Origin: an uncultured Lachnospiraceae bacterium
GTDB taxonomy: Bacteria > Bacillota > Clostridia > Lachnospirales > Lachnospiraceae
Reading direction: 5' to 3'
NCBI GenBank assembly: GCA_902781655.1
Contig: CACZJZ010000035.1
Span: 1 to 36,110 of the forward strand
DNA: 36,110 nucleotides
Position 1 is the stretch's first letter. Every line of letters starts with the position of its first letter. Under the pieces are notes generated by a model that saw nothing but the letters and a program-made list of their open reading frames with translations, ran no database searches and was not told where the DNA came from. Of this stretch, positions 16,770-24,351 are shown one piece after another. The translations under genes were made by a program, and so were the position numbers.

Positions 16770-18134
16770 TCACAATTGCACCCCACTGATGTGACAATTG
16801 TGTACATCCGACACTCTGATCGTCAGTTCATATACCCCCGGGTGACAGGAGAAAACAATCGGAGCATTCATGAAACCTTCTCCACACAGCTCCTGATCCA
16901 GGTACAGCTGTAATCTGGCTGTGCCGTCTCCCCGCACACAAACTGTCTGCCCATCCTGTACCCTTATATATCGGATCACAGCCTCAGCACCATCCGTGAG
17001 ATTGACGATACACTCCTGTCCTTCATACAGATCCAGATACGCACCGCCCTGTAATATGCAGCAGCGATATGCTTCTACCCATTCGCCGGCGCTGAAAGGA
17101 TCGCCGGCCCCCTGAGAAGTCATGGGAACCTCCGCGATCCGCCCGTCTTCATCAAAATAAATCTTTTCACAACATACACGGCGCATGTTGACGGAATTGC
17201 GTGAGCTTCTATGATAAAACACATACCACTGCCCCTGAAATTCCTCGATCGATCCATGATTATTCCAGCTTGCCGGATCGCAGCCGCTATTATCAATAAT
17301 CACGCCCTGATATGTAAAAGGTCCAAGCGGTGTTCTGGCGGTCGCATATCCCAGACAGGTCGGGCGGCCTCGTGAAATATCAGAGAAGACATAGTAGTAA
17401 AGATCTCCACGCTTTCGCATCGAAGATCCCTCATGGAAGAAATGGTTCTGCTCCGTCACAAGACCGGTAGTGATGGAGCTTTCATCCAGGCTCAGCATAT
17501 CTTCCGTCAGCTTTGCGCCACAACCCGAGAACTGTCCCCAATAATAGTATGCTTGTCCGTCGTCATCGATAAAAACGGCTGGATCGATGCCCTGGGCCGC
17601 CAATCGCACCGGATTTCGAAATGGACCCTCCGGACGATCCGAAACAGCAACGCCCTCCGAACCGTCCGAAAAGCACATGTACAGGTAATATAAGCCATTT
17701 CTTTCGATTGCATCCGGTGCATATAAAAGCTTTATGTTCCCTGCCTGCTTTGCAATCTTGTCATACCACCGCTGCTTATATGCCTCGATCGACAGTTTCT
17801 GATCCTCCTCCGTAAGCTCCCGTTTCAGATGAATCGGTAATTCCGCAAAGCTATGTACGCCCTGCATTTGTGCCTTTGCCAGGTCAGCCATACTTCCGAC
17901 CCATTTTGCCTGCCGCGTCTCAAATGAGGTGTCAGAAACAGTCCAGTGTTTCATGTCCGGCGTCGAAGCCACATGATATTCCCCACTGCAATAATAGTCT
18001 CTGCTTTCATCAAAGCTTCCATACAGATAAAGCTTCCCATCCGAAAACACATGCGCCTCTGCATCAGGAATATGAACATCCGGTGGCAAAAGCGGGTTAC
18101 GCATATTCTGAGTTACCTTCCAGTTTACAAGCAT
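16770..18134 (-). CDS. Glycoside hydrolase family 43 enzyme
   Basis: A 454-residue protein without a signal peptide, with GGAG seven bases before the ATG. The five-bladed propeller of GH43 is recognisable: base Asp 24 in HIPDAEAHVF, pKa-modulating Asp 184 in GIDPAVFIDDDG, and acid Glu 235 in FFHEGSSMRKR. After the propeller (about residue 330) a C-terminal beta-rich domain may be a carbohydrate-binding module. About 55 residues (80-135) between the first two blades form an insertion containing several Lys/Glu-rich helices. Likely activities are beta-xylosidase, alpha-L-arabinofuranosidase or galactosidase, and the subfamily cannot be fixed by eye. It is the first gene of the unit with GH78 and diverges from the PocR/AraC regulator. 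Confidence 0.88.
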   Translation of the reverse strand: MLVNWKVTQNMRNPLLPPDVHIPDAEAHVFSDGKLYLYGSFDESRDYYCSGEYHVASTPDMKHWTVSDTSFETRQAKWVGSMADLAKAQMQGVHSFAELPIHLKRELTEEDQKLSIEAYKQRWYDKIAKQAGNIKLLYAPDAIERNGLYYLYMCFSDGSEGVAVSDRPEGPFRNPVRLAAQGIDPAVFIDDDGQAYYYWGQFSGCGAKLTEDMLSLDESSITTGLVTEQNHFFHEGSSMRKRGDLYYYVFSDISRGRPTCLGYATARTPLGPFTYQGVIIDNSGCDPASWNNHGSIEEFQGQWYVFYHRSSRNSVNMRRVCCEKIYFDEDGRIAEVPMTSQGAGDPFSAGEWVEAYRCCILQGGAYLDLYEGQECIVNLTDGAEAVIRYIRVQDGQTVCVRGDGTARLQLYLDQELCGEGFMNAPIVFSCHPGVYELTIRVSDVHNCHISGVQL

Positions 18135-18217
18135 GACTATTCTCCATATACTTGAGTCAGACTTTTATTTTGTCTCTTTCTTTTTAAATCTGTGGAGCAG
18201 GATCCACGTCCCGCTTT

Positions 18218-18236
18218 GCTCCGGATTTTCCGGAGC
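18218..18236. promoter_or_regulatory. Perfect inverted repeat in the GH43/AraC divergent promoter region
   Basis: GCTCCGGA (18218-18225) and TCCGGAGC (18229-18236) are separated by TTT. The site lies in the 271-base region between the divergent GH43 and AraC genes, about 85 bases before the GH43 ATG. It could be an operator or a leader stem-loop. No clear consensus promoter was found on either strand here. Confidence 0.4.
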
Positions 18237-18405
18237 TGATACCTTTATCATATGCAGTAAGGGGAATGCAGAATATAGATACCTGTTCTGAAAACTTTGA
18301 TTTTGTGTAATTATTCAGCGTTACAGAAACCCGTAAAATCCGGACGGCAGTTCGTCCGCCGACGGTTTCCCTTATTTATCCTGCAAAATCTGTGAGGAGG
18401 CGCAA

Positions 18406-19254
18406 ATGATCTCTTCATTCAATCTGGCGAAGCTGAACCGGATCCTTGAGGATTTCTACACTGTCACGCACATCCGCATCACCGTGTTTGACACGAAATT
18501 CAGTGAAATAGCATCCTGTCCTGCAGGAAGAGCCTCCTTCTGCGAGCGGATCCGCACGGATCCCCATGCCCTTGCAGCGTGTCAGGAATGCGACCGCGCC
18601 GCCTGCCTGCGCGCGGCACGGCTGCACGGCCAGCCCTACATCTATAAGTGCCATGCCGGCCTGAATGAGGCCATCTTTCCAGTCGAGGTCGGCGGTATCG
18701 TCGCCGCCTATCTCCTGTTTGGCCATATATTCTCCTATTCCTCGCGCCAGAATGGATGGGCGGCAATCCGGGAAAAGTGCAAAAGATATCAGGTGAACCT
18801 TCCGAAACTTGAACAGGATTGTGCTTCCCTTCCCATGTGCAGCAGTGAATATATTCACGCCTGTGCTGACATGATGCAGGCTGTGGCCTCCTATCTGGTG
18901 ATCGAGCGGGCTCTGTCCCTGCGGCACGAGGATCTTCCGGTACAGATCGACACGTACCTTCATGGCCATCTGGGTGCAAAAATAAGTGCCGGAACCATCT
19001 GCGCAGAATTTGGCATCAGCAGGACAAAACTCTATCAAATTTCAAGGGAAAGCTATGGATGCGGAATTGCAGACCAGATACGGAAACTCAGAATTGAAAA
19101 GGCAGAAGAGCTTCTGACAGACCGTCAGGATCTGTCCATCGACGAAGTCGCTTCTGCCGTAGGTTTCGATGACTACAATTATTTTATAACCGTTTTTACC
19201 CGTCTGACGGGAATGCCGCCCGGCAGATACCGCAGGACGCTGCACAGCAGGTAA
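18406..19254 (+). CDS. AraC-family regulator with N-terminal PocR sensory domain
   Basis: A 282-residue regulator starting behind GAGGAGG. Residues about 5-165 form a PocR-type sensory domain: FDTKFSEIASCP, the cysteine cluster CQECDRAAC, then YKCHAGLNEAIFPVEVGGIVAAYLLFGHIF. Residues about 185-280 carry the two AraC helix-turn-helix motifs (GAKISAGTICAEFGISRTKLYQISRESYG and LSIDEVASAVGFDDYNYFITVFTRLTGMPPGRYR). The founding PocR protein responds to 1,2-propanediol in Salmonella. The gene diverges from the GH43-GH78 pair and most likely activates it. The cysteines suggest a bound metal or redox sensitivity, but the ligand is not known. Confidence 0.93.
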   Translation: MISSFNLAKLNRILEDFYTVTHIRITVFDTKFSEIASCPAGRASFCERIRTDPHALAACQECDRAACLRAARLHGQPYIYKCHAGLNEAIFPVEVGGIVAAYLLFGHIFSYSSRQNGWAAIREKCKRYQVNLPKLEQDCASLPMCSSEYIHACADMMQAVASYLVIERALSLRHEDLPVQIDTYLHGHLGAKISAGTICAEFGISRTKLYQISRESYGCGIADQIRKLRIEKAEELLTDRQDLSIDEVASAVGFDDYNYFITVFTRLTGMPPGRYRRTLHSR

Positions 19255-19335
19255 CCCTGCACGGACAGCGATCCAGGACGCGGGTGTCCTCAATTCAGGA
19301 TGCAGGTAAATAGATGATCCTATCCGTCATGCCGC

Positions 19336-19797
19336 CTATATAAGGTTATTCCCGCTCCGCCCTGCGACATGGCGCATGAGACTGCAGATCGCCCAGGCGA
19401 TACTCATCCCCATTGCGATGCCGAAGGCAATCAGAAACGTGATCATACCATACCGCAGGGCTGCTTCCTTTTCCCCCGCCACAATGGCATCCATGCAGTA
19501 ATAGAGCGTGCTGCCCGGAATCAGCGGCACCGTCGAGGTGATGAAGAACAGCGTAGAGGGCGCCTTCATCACCCGCGCCAGAATCTCGGAACTGATTGCC
19601 GCAGCGAACCCGCCTGTCAGCGCAGGCAGAAAAACGGACGCGGATTGGAACATCTGCTGCGTGATCAGATAAACAGCCCAGCCGAGCGCCCCCACCACGG
19701 CGGTCAGCGGTACGTACCGCGCCCGCAGCCGGAAAATCAGGCTGAATCCGACGGTTCCCGCTGCCGCCATGATAATCTGTGTCCAGTTCAAAGCCAT
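19336..19797 (-). CDS. Threonine/serine exporter family protein, ThrE_2 (DUF3815) subunit
   Basis: A 153-residue membrane protein with about four to five hydrophobic spans. The central motif SSEILARVMKAPSTLFFITSTVPLIPGSTLYY is the hallmark of the DUF3815/ThrE_2 half of the threonine/serine exporter family. In Corynebacterium ThrE the two halves are fused; in Firmicutes they are usually separate adjacent genes, as here. AGGGA precedes the ATG. It lies 22 bases downstream of the larger subunit gene. The presumed function is proton-coupled export of serine, threonine or a similar small metabolite; the substrate is inferred from the family only. Confidence 0.9.
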   Translation of the reverse strand: MALNWTQIIMAAAGTVGFSLIFRLRARYVPLTAVVGALGWAVYLITQQMFQSASVFLPALTGGFAAAISSEILARVMKAPSTLFFITSTVPLIPGSTLYYCMDAIVAGEKEAALRYGMITFLIAFGIAMGMSIAWAICSLMRHVAGRSGNNLI

Positions 19798-19819
19798 CTG
19801 TTTCCCTGCTCCATTCCGT

Positions 19820-20749
19820 TCAAAACATCTGCCCCGCCAGCCAGATCGCCGCGATAAATCCCATCGCCATCATCCCCGCCAGCAGCACCGCCTCGCAGAA
19901 CCGAAGCAGCCCGGAGAGCGTATCCCCCAGCAGCATGTCCCGGATCGCATTGGTAAACATGATGCCTGGCACCAGAAGCATGATGTCGCCGATCATGATT
20001 TTGTCCATGTGCGTCGTCGGCACAAGGCGCGTCAGCACCGCAATGGTCAGACCTGACAGGAAGGACAAAATCAGCTGCGCCATAATCTGATTCATGCAGA
20101 GCGGAGAGATGGTCTCTACAAAGAGCCAGGTCAGTGCGCCGGCCGTCGCCGCCATCAGTCCGTCCAGTGCCGTCCCGCCGAAGAAGACCGCGAAGGCACC
20201 TGCGGCAAGCACGTAGCCCGTCAGGGACACCATCCGTTTTCTGGTGCAGAGTTTCGCCGCGTCTCTGCTATTCTGCATCTTCTCTGCCACATTCCGGTCT
20301 CTGGCAAGCAGGCCGGCGTGATACGCCGCGTCATGGAGGAAAGACATCCTGGCATTCTCACGCGGCAGAACCGCCTGCAGCCTCCTCTGGAATTCCTCCA
20401 CCGGCGGCTGCCCGGCGCAGATTTCCCGGCTCAGCTCGTTCAGCGCCTCCAGCTCCGACATGTCATTTCCCACGGTCCCGCGGATGCGCTTTGTCTGCGT
20501 GCGCTGCAACCCCGGCGCATACTCCATCGTGATCACAATACTCGAGGTAATGACAAAAACGTTCATCGAACAGGCGCCGTAGGCAAAGCCGATACGGTTC
20601 AGCGTATCCTCGACGCGGAGAATTTCCGCGCCGCAGTCGATCATTGCCTCGCCCATCCGGAGCATGACAGCGAGCAGCCGATCTGCCCTCTGGGCGATTT
20701 CGTTCTGCTCTGCTCCTGTTTTCTCCTCCGTCCCGCAAGCTCCACTCAT
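19820..20749 (-). CDS. Threonine/serine exporter family protein, ThrE N-terminal (DUF1212) subunit
   Basis: A 309-residue protein. The ATG at 20749 overlaps the stop of the upstream phosphoesterase gene (ATGA); a longer frame to 20935 would only read through that gene. A cytoplasmic N-terminal domain (about 15-160) shows the DUF1212 pattern: MLRMGEAMIDCGAEILRVEDTLNRIGFAYG, NVFVITSSIVITME and the QTKRI segment. About five membrane spans follow, with the motif GDIMLLVPGIMFTNAIRDMLLGDTLSGLLR. It pairs with the ThrE_2 subunit encoded just downstream. The overlap suggests translational coupling to the phosphoesterase. Confidence 0.92.
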   Translation of the reverse strand: MSGACGTEEKTGAEQNEIAQRADRLLAVMLRMGEAMIDCGAEILRVEDTLNRIGFAYGACSMNVFVITSSIVITMEYAPGLQRTQTKRIRGTVGNDMSELEALNELSREICAGQPPVEEFQRRLQAVLPRENARMSFLHDAAYHAGLLARDRNVAEKMQNSRDAAKLCTRKRMVSLTGYVLAAGAFAVFFGGTALDGLMAATAGALTWLFVETISPLCMNQIMAQLILSFLSGLTIAVLTRLVPTTHMDKIMIGDIMLLVPGIMFTNAIRDMLLGDTLSGLLRFCEAVLLAGMMAMGFIAAIWLAGQMF

Positions 20750-22110
20750 TTTCCGTTTCCGCTGCCTTTTTCCTGTTTTCTCCGGCTTCTCCGCCGCATA
20801 GTGAGTGTGCCCGCCGTCACGCCGGCCCCTGCGAGGAGAAGAAGCGGCAGATAGCGCCGCGTGTAAAACATATATACCGCCCCGTTGGTGGCCGACCCGT
20901 CTGTCGGAAGCGGCGCCTTCACAACGTCCTTCCAATACAGCATGTTCGTCTCATAGTGCGACGGATCATCCTCGTGCAGAATGATCAGACGTCCGCCGTG
21001 ATCGCCGCCCGGCCCGTACAGAAAGAACCCGGTTCCGTCCGTATTCACCAGATCGATTCCTTCATATGTCCCCACAAAATCATTCGTATGGTCGTGGCCG
21101 AAGAACATGGCTCTGACATCTCCCATCTCCTTCATGGCTTCAAACTCGCCGCCGTTGTGATCCGGCGGACACGGGCATTCCCGGAGATTGCCAGCGCGAA
21201 AGCCTTCTCCCATGCGATAGTAATTCCGGTCCCAGGTCCCGAAGCCCCGGACGACATTCGGCTGTCCCTTCGCAGAGGCGTCCGTCACCGTCAGAAGATC
21301 ATAGATTTCCGGAACAATGATATGCTGAAAGACATAGGCCGGCACCTTCGCGCCGCCGTTCCGGTCAGCGATTCTCTGGGATGTCTCCTCGTACCACTGA
21401 ATCTGCTCCTCATGCACCCAGTCATAGGTCCCGTCCTGCTTCGGACAGTACGTTCCGCTGTCAATCATCCACAGATTGGCGAGCGGTTTCGTTCCATCCT
21501 CAGACCAGACAAGCATGTTATAGTTGCCGACCCCATACCCCGCACTGCCCTTCACCATCAGGCAGTCCGGATAAGACTGGTACCAGCCAAGCTGTGTCTC
21601 CTTCGACACTCCGCCCTCGTCGTCGTGATTTCCGAAGACCGCCGCAAACGGCACATGATGCTGCGCGATGATGTCGAGAATGGCCGCCAGGGCTGTCCTC
21701 GTCTTCTCCTCGTCATGTCCGATCGCCGGGCCGTGAATCTGATCCCCCAGGAGCAAAACAAGATCCGCGTCCGCGGCATCCAGTTCCGCATCCAGCATCG
21801 CGAGCGTTGCCTCCTGCGGCTTGTCGATATCCTGCGTATCCGTTACAACAAGAATACGGAATTCTCCGTTTTTCCGGAACCGCAGTGTCCCCTGTCCCGC
21901 ATCCGGAAAGCCCTGAAACATTTTCTCCTCTGTCACCGTCTGACCTCCAGATCCGTTCCCATCCGTATTCCCGCTATTCTCCGCTGTGACGCCCGCCTGT
22001 GCCCTGACCACGAGAGCCGGCCCTGCTTCCCACGTACAGGCCGCGGTCAACATCACAAGAAACAGCGTCAGCAATCTTCCTGTCCAGCGCACAGCCTTCC
22101 CCATCCCCAT
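20746..22110 (-). CDS. Calcineurin-like metallophosphoesterase, secreted and membrane-anchored
   Basis: A 454-residue protein. The ATG at 22110 is chosen because AGGGGG lies nine bases upstream. An N-terminal signal sequence (LLTLFLVMLTAACTWEAG) ends near VVRAQAG, and a C-terminal span (LPLLLLAGAGVTAGTLTM) is followed by a basic tail without LPxTG, so the catalytic domain faces outside. Metallophosphoesterase motifs are VVTDTQD (about 90, with Gln where the family usually has His), LLGDQIHG, FGNHDDEGG, FQHIIVPE and FFGHDHTNDF. The DxQ variant and overall layout recall the Dcr2/PhoD-like purple-phosphatase relatives. The substrate is unknown. It is followed with overlap by the ThrE pair and preceded, 42 bases away, by an esterase gene. 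Confidence 0.88.
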   Translation of the reverse strand: MGMGKAVRWTGRLLTLFLVMLTAACTWEAGPALVVRAQAGVTAENSGNTDGNGSGGQTVTEEKMFQGFPDAGQGTLRFRKNGEFRILVVTDTQDIDKPQEATLAMLDAELDAADADLVLLLGDQIHGPAIGHDEEKTRTALAAILDIIAQHHVPFAAVFGNHDDEGGVSKETQLGWYQSYPDCLMVKGSAGYGVGNYNMLVWSEDGTKPLANLWMIDSGTYCPKQDGTYDWVHEEQIQWYEETSQRIADRNGGAKVPAYVFQHIIVPEIYDLLTVTDASAKGQPNVVRGFGTWDRNYYRMGEGFRAGNLRECPCPPDHNGGEFEAMKEMGDVRAMFFGHDHTNDFVGTYEGIDLVNTDGTGFFLYGPGGDHGGRLIILHEDDPSHYETNMLYWKDVVKAPLPTDGSATNGAVYMFYTRRYLPLLLLAGAGVTAGTLTMRRRSRRKQEKGSGNGK

Positions 22111-22152
22111 GGCACAAATCCCCCTGCCCCTCAATCCGATGTGGAACTTTCC

Positions 22153-23073
22153 TCACCCCAGACAGGACCGCAGGAAGGCATCCGCCAGCTCCGGCCATGC
22201 CGCTGCCTCCGGGACCGGAACGCCCGGTTCGAACACCTGCCCCCCGCTGAACTGCCGGATGAGCTCCGATCTTGTCGGCTCCGGCAGCGGAATGGTCCCG
22301 TTCTTCACAGCCTCGACCACTCGCATATTCTGATCCATCGTATACGGCTCCCCAAACTTACCGGAAGCCCACTCTTCATTCGACAGCGACAGCCCGTGCT
22401 GCCCGTGCGAGAAGACGTGATGCGCGAACGGAATCCCTGCTTTCTTCAGCGCTTCCGCGAACAGATAGCTGTTTTCCACCGGCACCAGATCGTCCGTCGC
22501 CGTCTGCCAGAGAAAGCAGGGCGGTGTCTTGTCGTCCACCTGCTTCTCCAGGGAATAGTAATCAAGCTCCTCCTGACTGGCATCCTCTCCGAGCAGCGCG
22601 GTGAACGAATCCCTGTGCGCGTACTGCCCGCTTGTAATCACCGGATAGGACAAAATTGCCGCGGCAGGACGGATTTTGCCATGTACGCAGGCTGTTCCCA
22701 CCAGATGAGCGCCGGCTGAGAAGCCGCATACAATCAGCCTCCCCGCATCCACCTTCCATTCCTTTGCGTGCTCTTTCAGACAGACAAGCGCCCGCTCCAG
22801 ATCCTCCAGCGGAAGCCCCTTCAGCGGCGCAATTCCCACCAGATTCGTCGTATACGTCAGCACCGCTGCGTGATACCCCAGCCGGCAGAACCGCTTAGCC
22901 ACAATCTCGCCCTCCGTCGGCGAAACCACACGGTACCCGCCGCCCGGAACCACAAGAACCAGCGGCAGCGCCTCCGCCGCGTCCTCCCTGAGATACAGCG
23001 TCAGCGTCGGAATAAAGCCGAACGCTCCCGCATACTGATACTCCCCTTCCTCATACAGCCTGATATGTTCCAT
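22153..23073 (-). CDS. Alpha/beta-hydrolase, acetyl-xylan esterase-like (BD-FAE/Axe2 type)
   Basis: A 306-residue cytoplasmic serine esterase starting behind TAGGAGGG. The oxyanion motif is VPGGGYRVVSPTEGE, the nucleophile elbow is CGFSAGAH (Ser about 129), the acid is in QTATDDLVPVENS and the His in FSHGQHGLSLS. The protein most resembles intracellular acetyl esterases that remove acetyl groups from imported xylo-oligosaccharides. It heads a minus-strand run with the phosphoesterase and ThrE genes, although the gap of 42 bases does not prove one transcript. A degenerate copy of the palindromic repeat lies in its leader region. Confidence 0.85.
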   Translation of the reverse strand: MEHIRLYEEGEYQYAGAFGFIPTLTLYLREDAAEALPLVLVVPGGGYRVVSPTEGEIVAKRFCRLGYHAAVLTYTTNLVGIAPLKGLPLEDLERALVCLKEHAKEWKVDAGRLIVCGFSAGAHLVGTACVHGKIRPAAAILSYPVITSGQYAHRDSFTALLGEDASQEELDYYSLEKQVDDKTPPCFLWQTATDDLVPVENSYLFAEALKKAGIPFAHHVFSHGQHGLSLSNEEWASGKFGEPYTMDQNMRVVEAVKNGTIPLPEPTRSELIRQFSGGQVFEPGVPVPEAAAWPELADAFLRSCLG

Positions 23074-23099
23074 TCGAATACCCTCCTACAATACACTTC

Positions 23100-23125
23100 C
23101 TGACAAGTTTAGCATGTTTGGTACA
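23100..23125. repeat. Degenerate copy of the dispersed palindromic repeat
   Basis: TGACAAGTTTAGCATGTTT followed by GGTACAA matches the core and right arm of the repeat (ACAAGTTTAGCTTGT then CGGGACAA) with a few substitutions. The left outer arm is lost. It lies 27 bases upstream of the esterase gene. Confidence 0.55.
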
Positions 23126-23159
23126 AAAAGGAGACTACAAACTGGACTGACTAGAAACA

Positions 23160-23174
23160 TGCGCCGGGCGCACC
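23160..23174. repeat. GC-rich palindrome abutting the GH172 terminator
   Basis: TGCGCC-G-GGCGCA is a perfect palindrome followed by CC and an A-run. The 17-mer GCCGGGCGCACCAAAAA at 23163-23179 is identical to that at 12681-12697 beyond the pgi terminator. Confidence 0.6.
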
Positions 23175-23198
23175 AAAAAAGCGGAGCACGCTCCGCTT
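23175..23198 (-). terminator. Intrinsic terminator of the GH172 gene
   Basis: On the minus strand AAGCGGAGC, a two-base loop and GCTCCGCTT run into TTTTTT (23180-23175). The stem is perfect and lies about 30 bases beyond the GH172 stop codon. Confidence 0.9.
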
Positions 23199-23225
23199 CT
23201 TCGCAGGCCGGCACAAACCAGCCGG

Positions 23226-24266
23226 TCACTTCATGATCATATCGCCGTCGGCGGGAAGCGGTTCTGCGCTCCCTCCCGGAGAAGTCTGATACCAGTAGCA
23301 GACACTGGTATAATCGTCATACCGCGGCCCAGTCCACCCCAGATTGTCGAGCGTCATGCGGAACGACTGATGAAACCACACCGGATCGGTCAGATGGAAG
23401 CGGTAGAACAGGAACCTTTGCTGCTGATTGTAGAACTCCCGGCTGTTCCCCAGAATCGCAAACATGCCCTGATACAGGCCGCAATATGTCTGATACTGAT
23501 GCTGTTCGATATCATTTCCAAATCCGTACGCGCCGCCAAAATAGTCCTCCGTGCCGGTATAGTTAATCGTAGGCCAGGTGTCCCCGTCCAGATAGATCTT
23601 GGGCTCCCCCTCTACAAAGCAGGTATTGTTCCCGTTCAGACCGACCGCAAGCGTTATGCCGGCAAAACACCCCTCCGCGTCGCGGATGTCGAGTGCCTTG
23701 TACGCCCTTCCGCGGGTGACCGGATGCTCCTGTCGGTAAGCGGCATGGAAATACCAGCCCTTTCCTTCCTCACCATTGTCCGGACAGCGTACACCATACA
23801 GACCATTCAGCCCGGAAAGAGCTCCTTCGCCCCGGACTCCCTCGATCATATAGAACAGTGTCTCTTCCCGGCTTCCACGATTCTCCAGCGTCACGAGACA
23901 GTGTCTTAGAAACGGCATGACAAAATATGAATTCAGCCCTCTTCCCGGCGCGATGCTGAGGACCGCGGACTGATAGCAGGGATATCTTCCGTCCCGGTCT
24001 GTCCAGTTTTCATCGTAGGCCATCCCGAAGAAGGCAGAGATCGGCGCCTCGACAGCCGGGGTCTTCTCTCCTTCCCAGAAAATTCTCAGAATAAAGGAAT
24101 GTCCCGTGTATCCCGTCATCCAGATGTGTGTCAAGACGCCCGGGCCATCGACCTCCGCGAGGACAGCGGTCTTTCCCGGGCCGATCTGAATACAGGGGCG
24201 GAGCTTTTCGCAGTCCGCTCCTCTGCTGCCCCCGCTGCGCTCTCCTGTCGGATTCTCTGCATCAGA
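23226..24266 (-). CDS. GH172 (DUF2961) family glycosidase with disrupted 5' end, possible pseudogene
   Basis: The open frame encodes 346 residues of a DUF2961/GH172 protein, the family of alpha-D-fructofuranosidases and difructose-anhydride-forming enzymes. Conserved parts are all present: SDAENPTGE, RPCIQIGPGK, GPGVLTHIWMTG, YFVMPFLRHCLVTLENRG, NYTGTEDYFGGAYGFG and YDDYTSVCYWYQT. However, the frame is closed by TGA at 24269-24267 just before SDAENPTGE. There is no in-frame ATG, GTG or TTG ahead of the conserved part; the first is a TTG at 24134, which would delete about 44 conserved residues. An ATG at 24324 with GGAG just upstream, reading MSEVPCGGESVRRGVQLPL in another frame, could be the original start if one base was gained. 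The 3' end and terminator are intact. The break is therefore recent, or the start is non-canonical. Confidence 0.75.
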   Translation of the reverse strand, partial: SDAENPTGERSGGSRGADCEKLRPCIQIGPGKTAVLAEVDGPGVLTHIWMTGYTGHSFILRIFWEGEKTPAVEAPISAFFGMAYDENWTDRDGRYPCYQSAVLSIAPGRGLNSYFVMPFLRHCLVTLENRGSREETLFYMIEGVRGEGALSGLNGLYGVRCPDNGEEGKGWYFHAAYRQEHPVTRGRAYKALDIRDAEGCFAGITLAVGLNGNNTCFVEGEPKIYLDGDTWPTINYTGTEDYFGGAYGFGNDIEQHQYQTYCGLYQGMFAILGNSREFYNQQQRFLFYRFHLTDPVWFHQSFRMTLDNLGWTGPRYDDYTSVCYWYQTSPGGSAEPLPADGDMIMK

Positions 24267-24351
24267 TCAAAGGCAGCTGCACTCCACGCCTGACAGACTC
24301 TCCTCCGCATGGAACCTCAGACATCTCTCTCCGCGAAATTCCGGAAAAAAT

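Noticed and set aside
20956-22719. 587-codon plus-strand frame, one of the longest in the window
   Set aside because: It is opposite the phosphoesterase and esterase genes, which have clear family motifs, signal peptide and ribosome binding sites; high GC in third positions keeps the antisense strand open.
24267-24269. TGA before the conserved part of GH172 as a selenocysteine or recoded codon
   Set aside because: The family has no selenocysteine at this position, and no stem-loop of the selenocysteine-insertion type was recognised after it. A frameshift or nonsense change is simpler.
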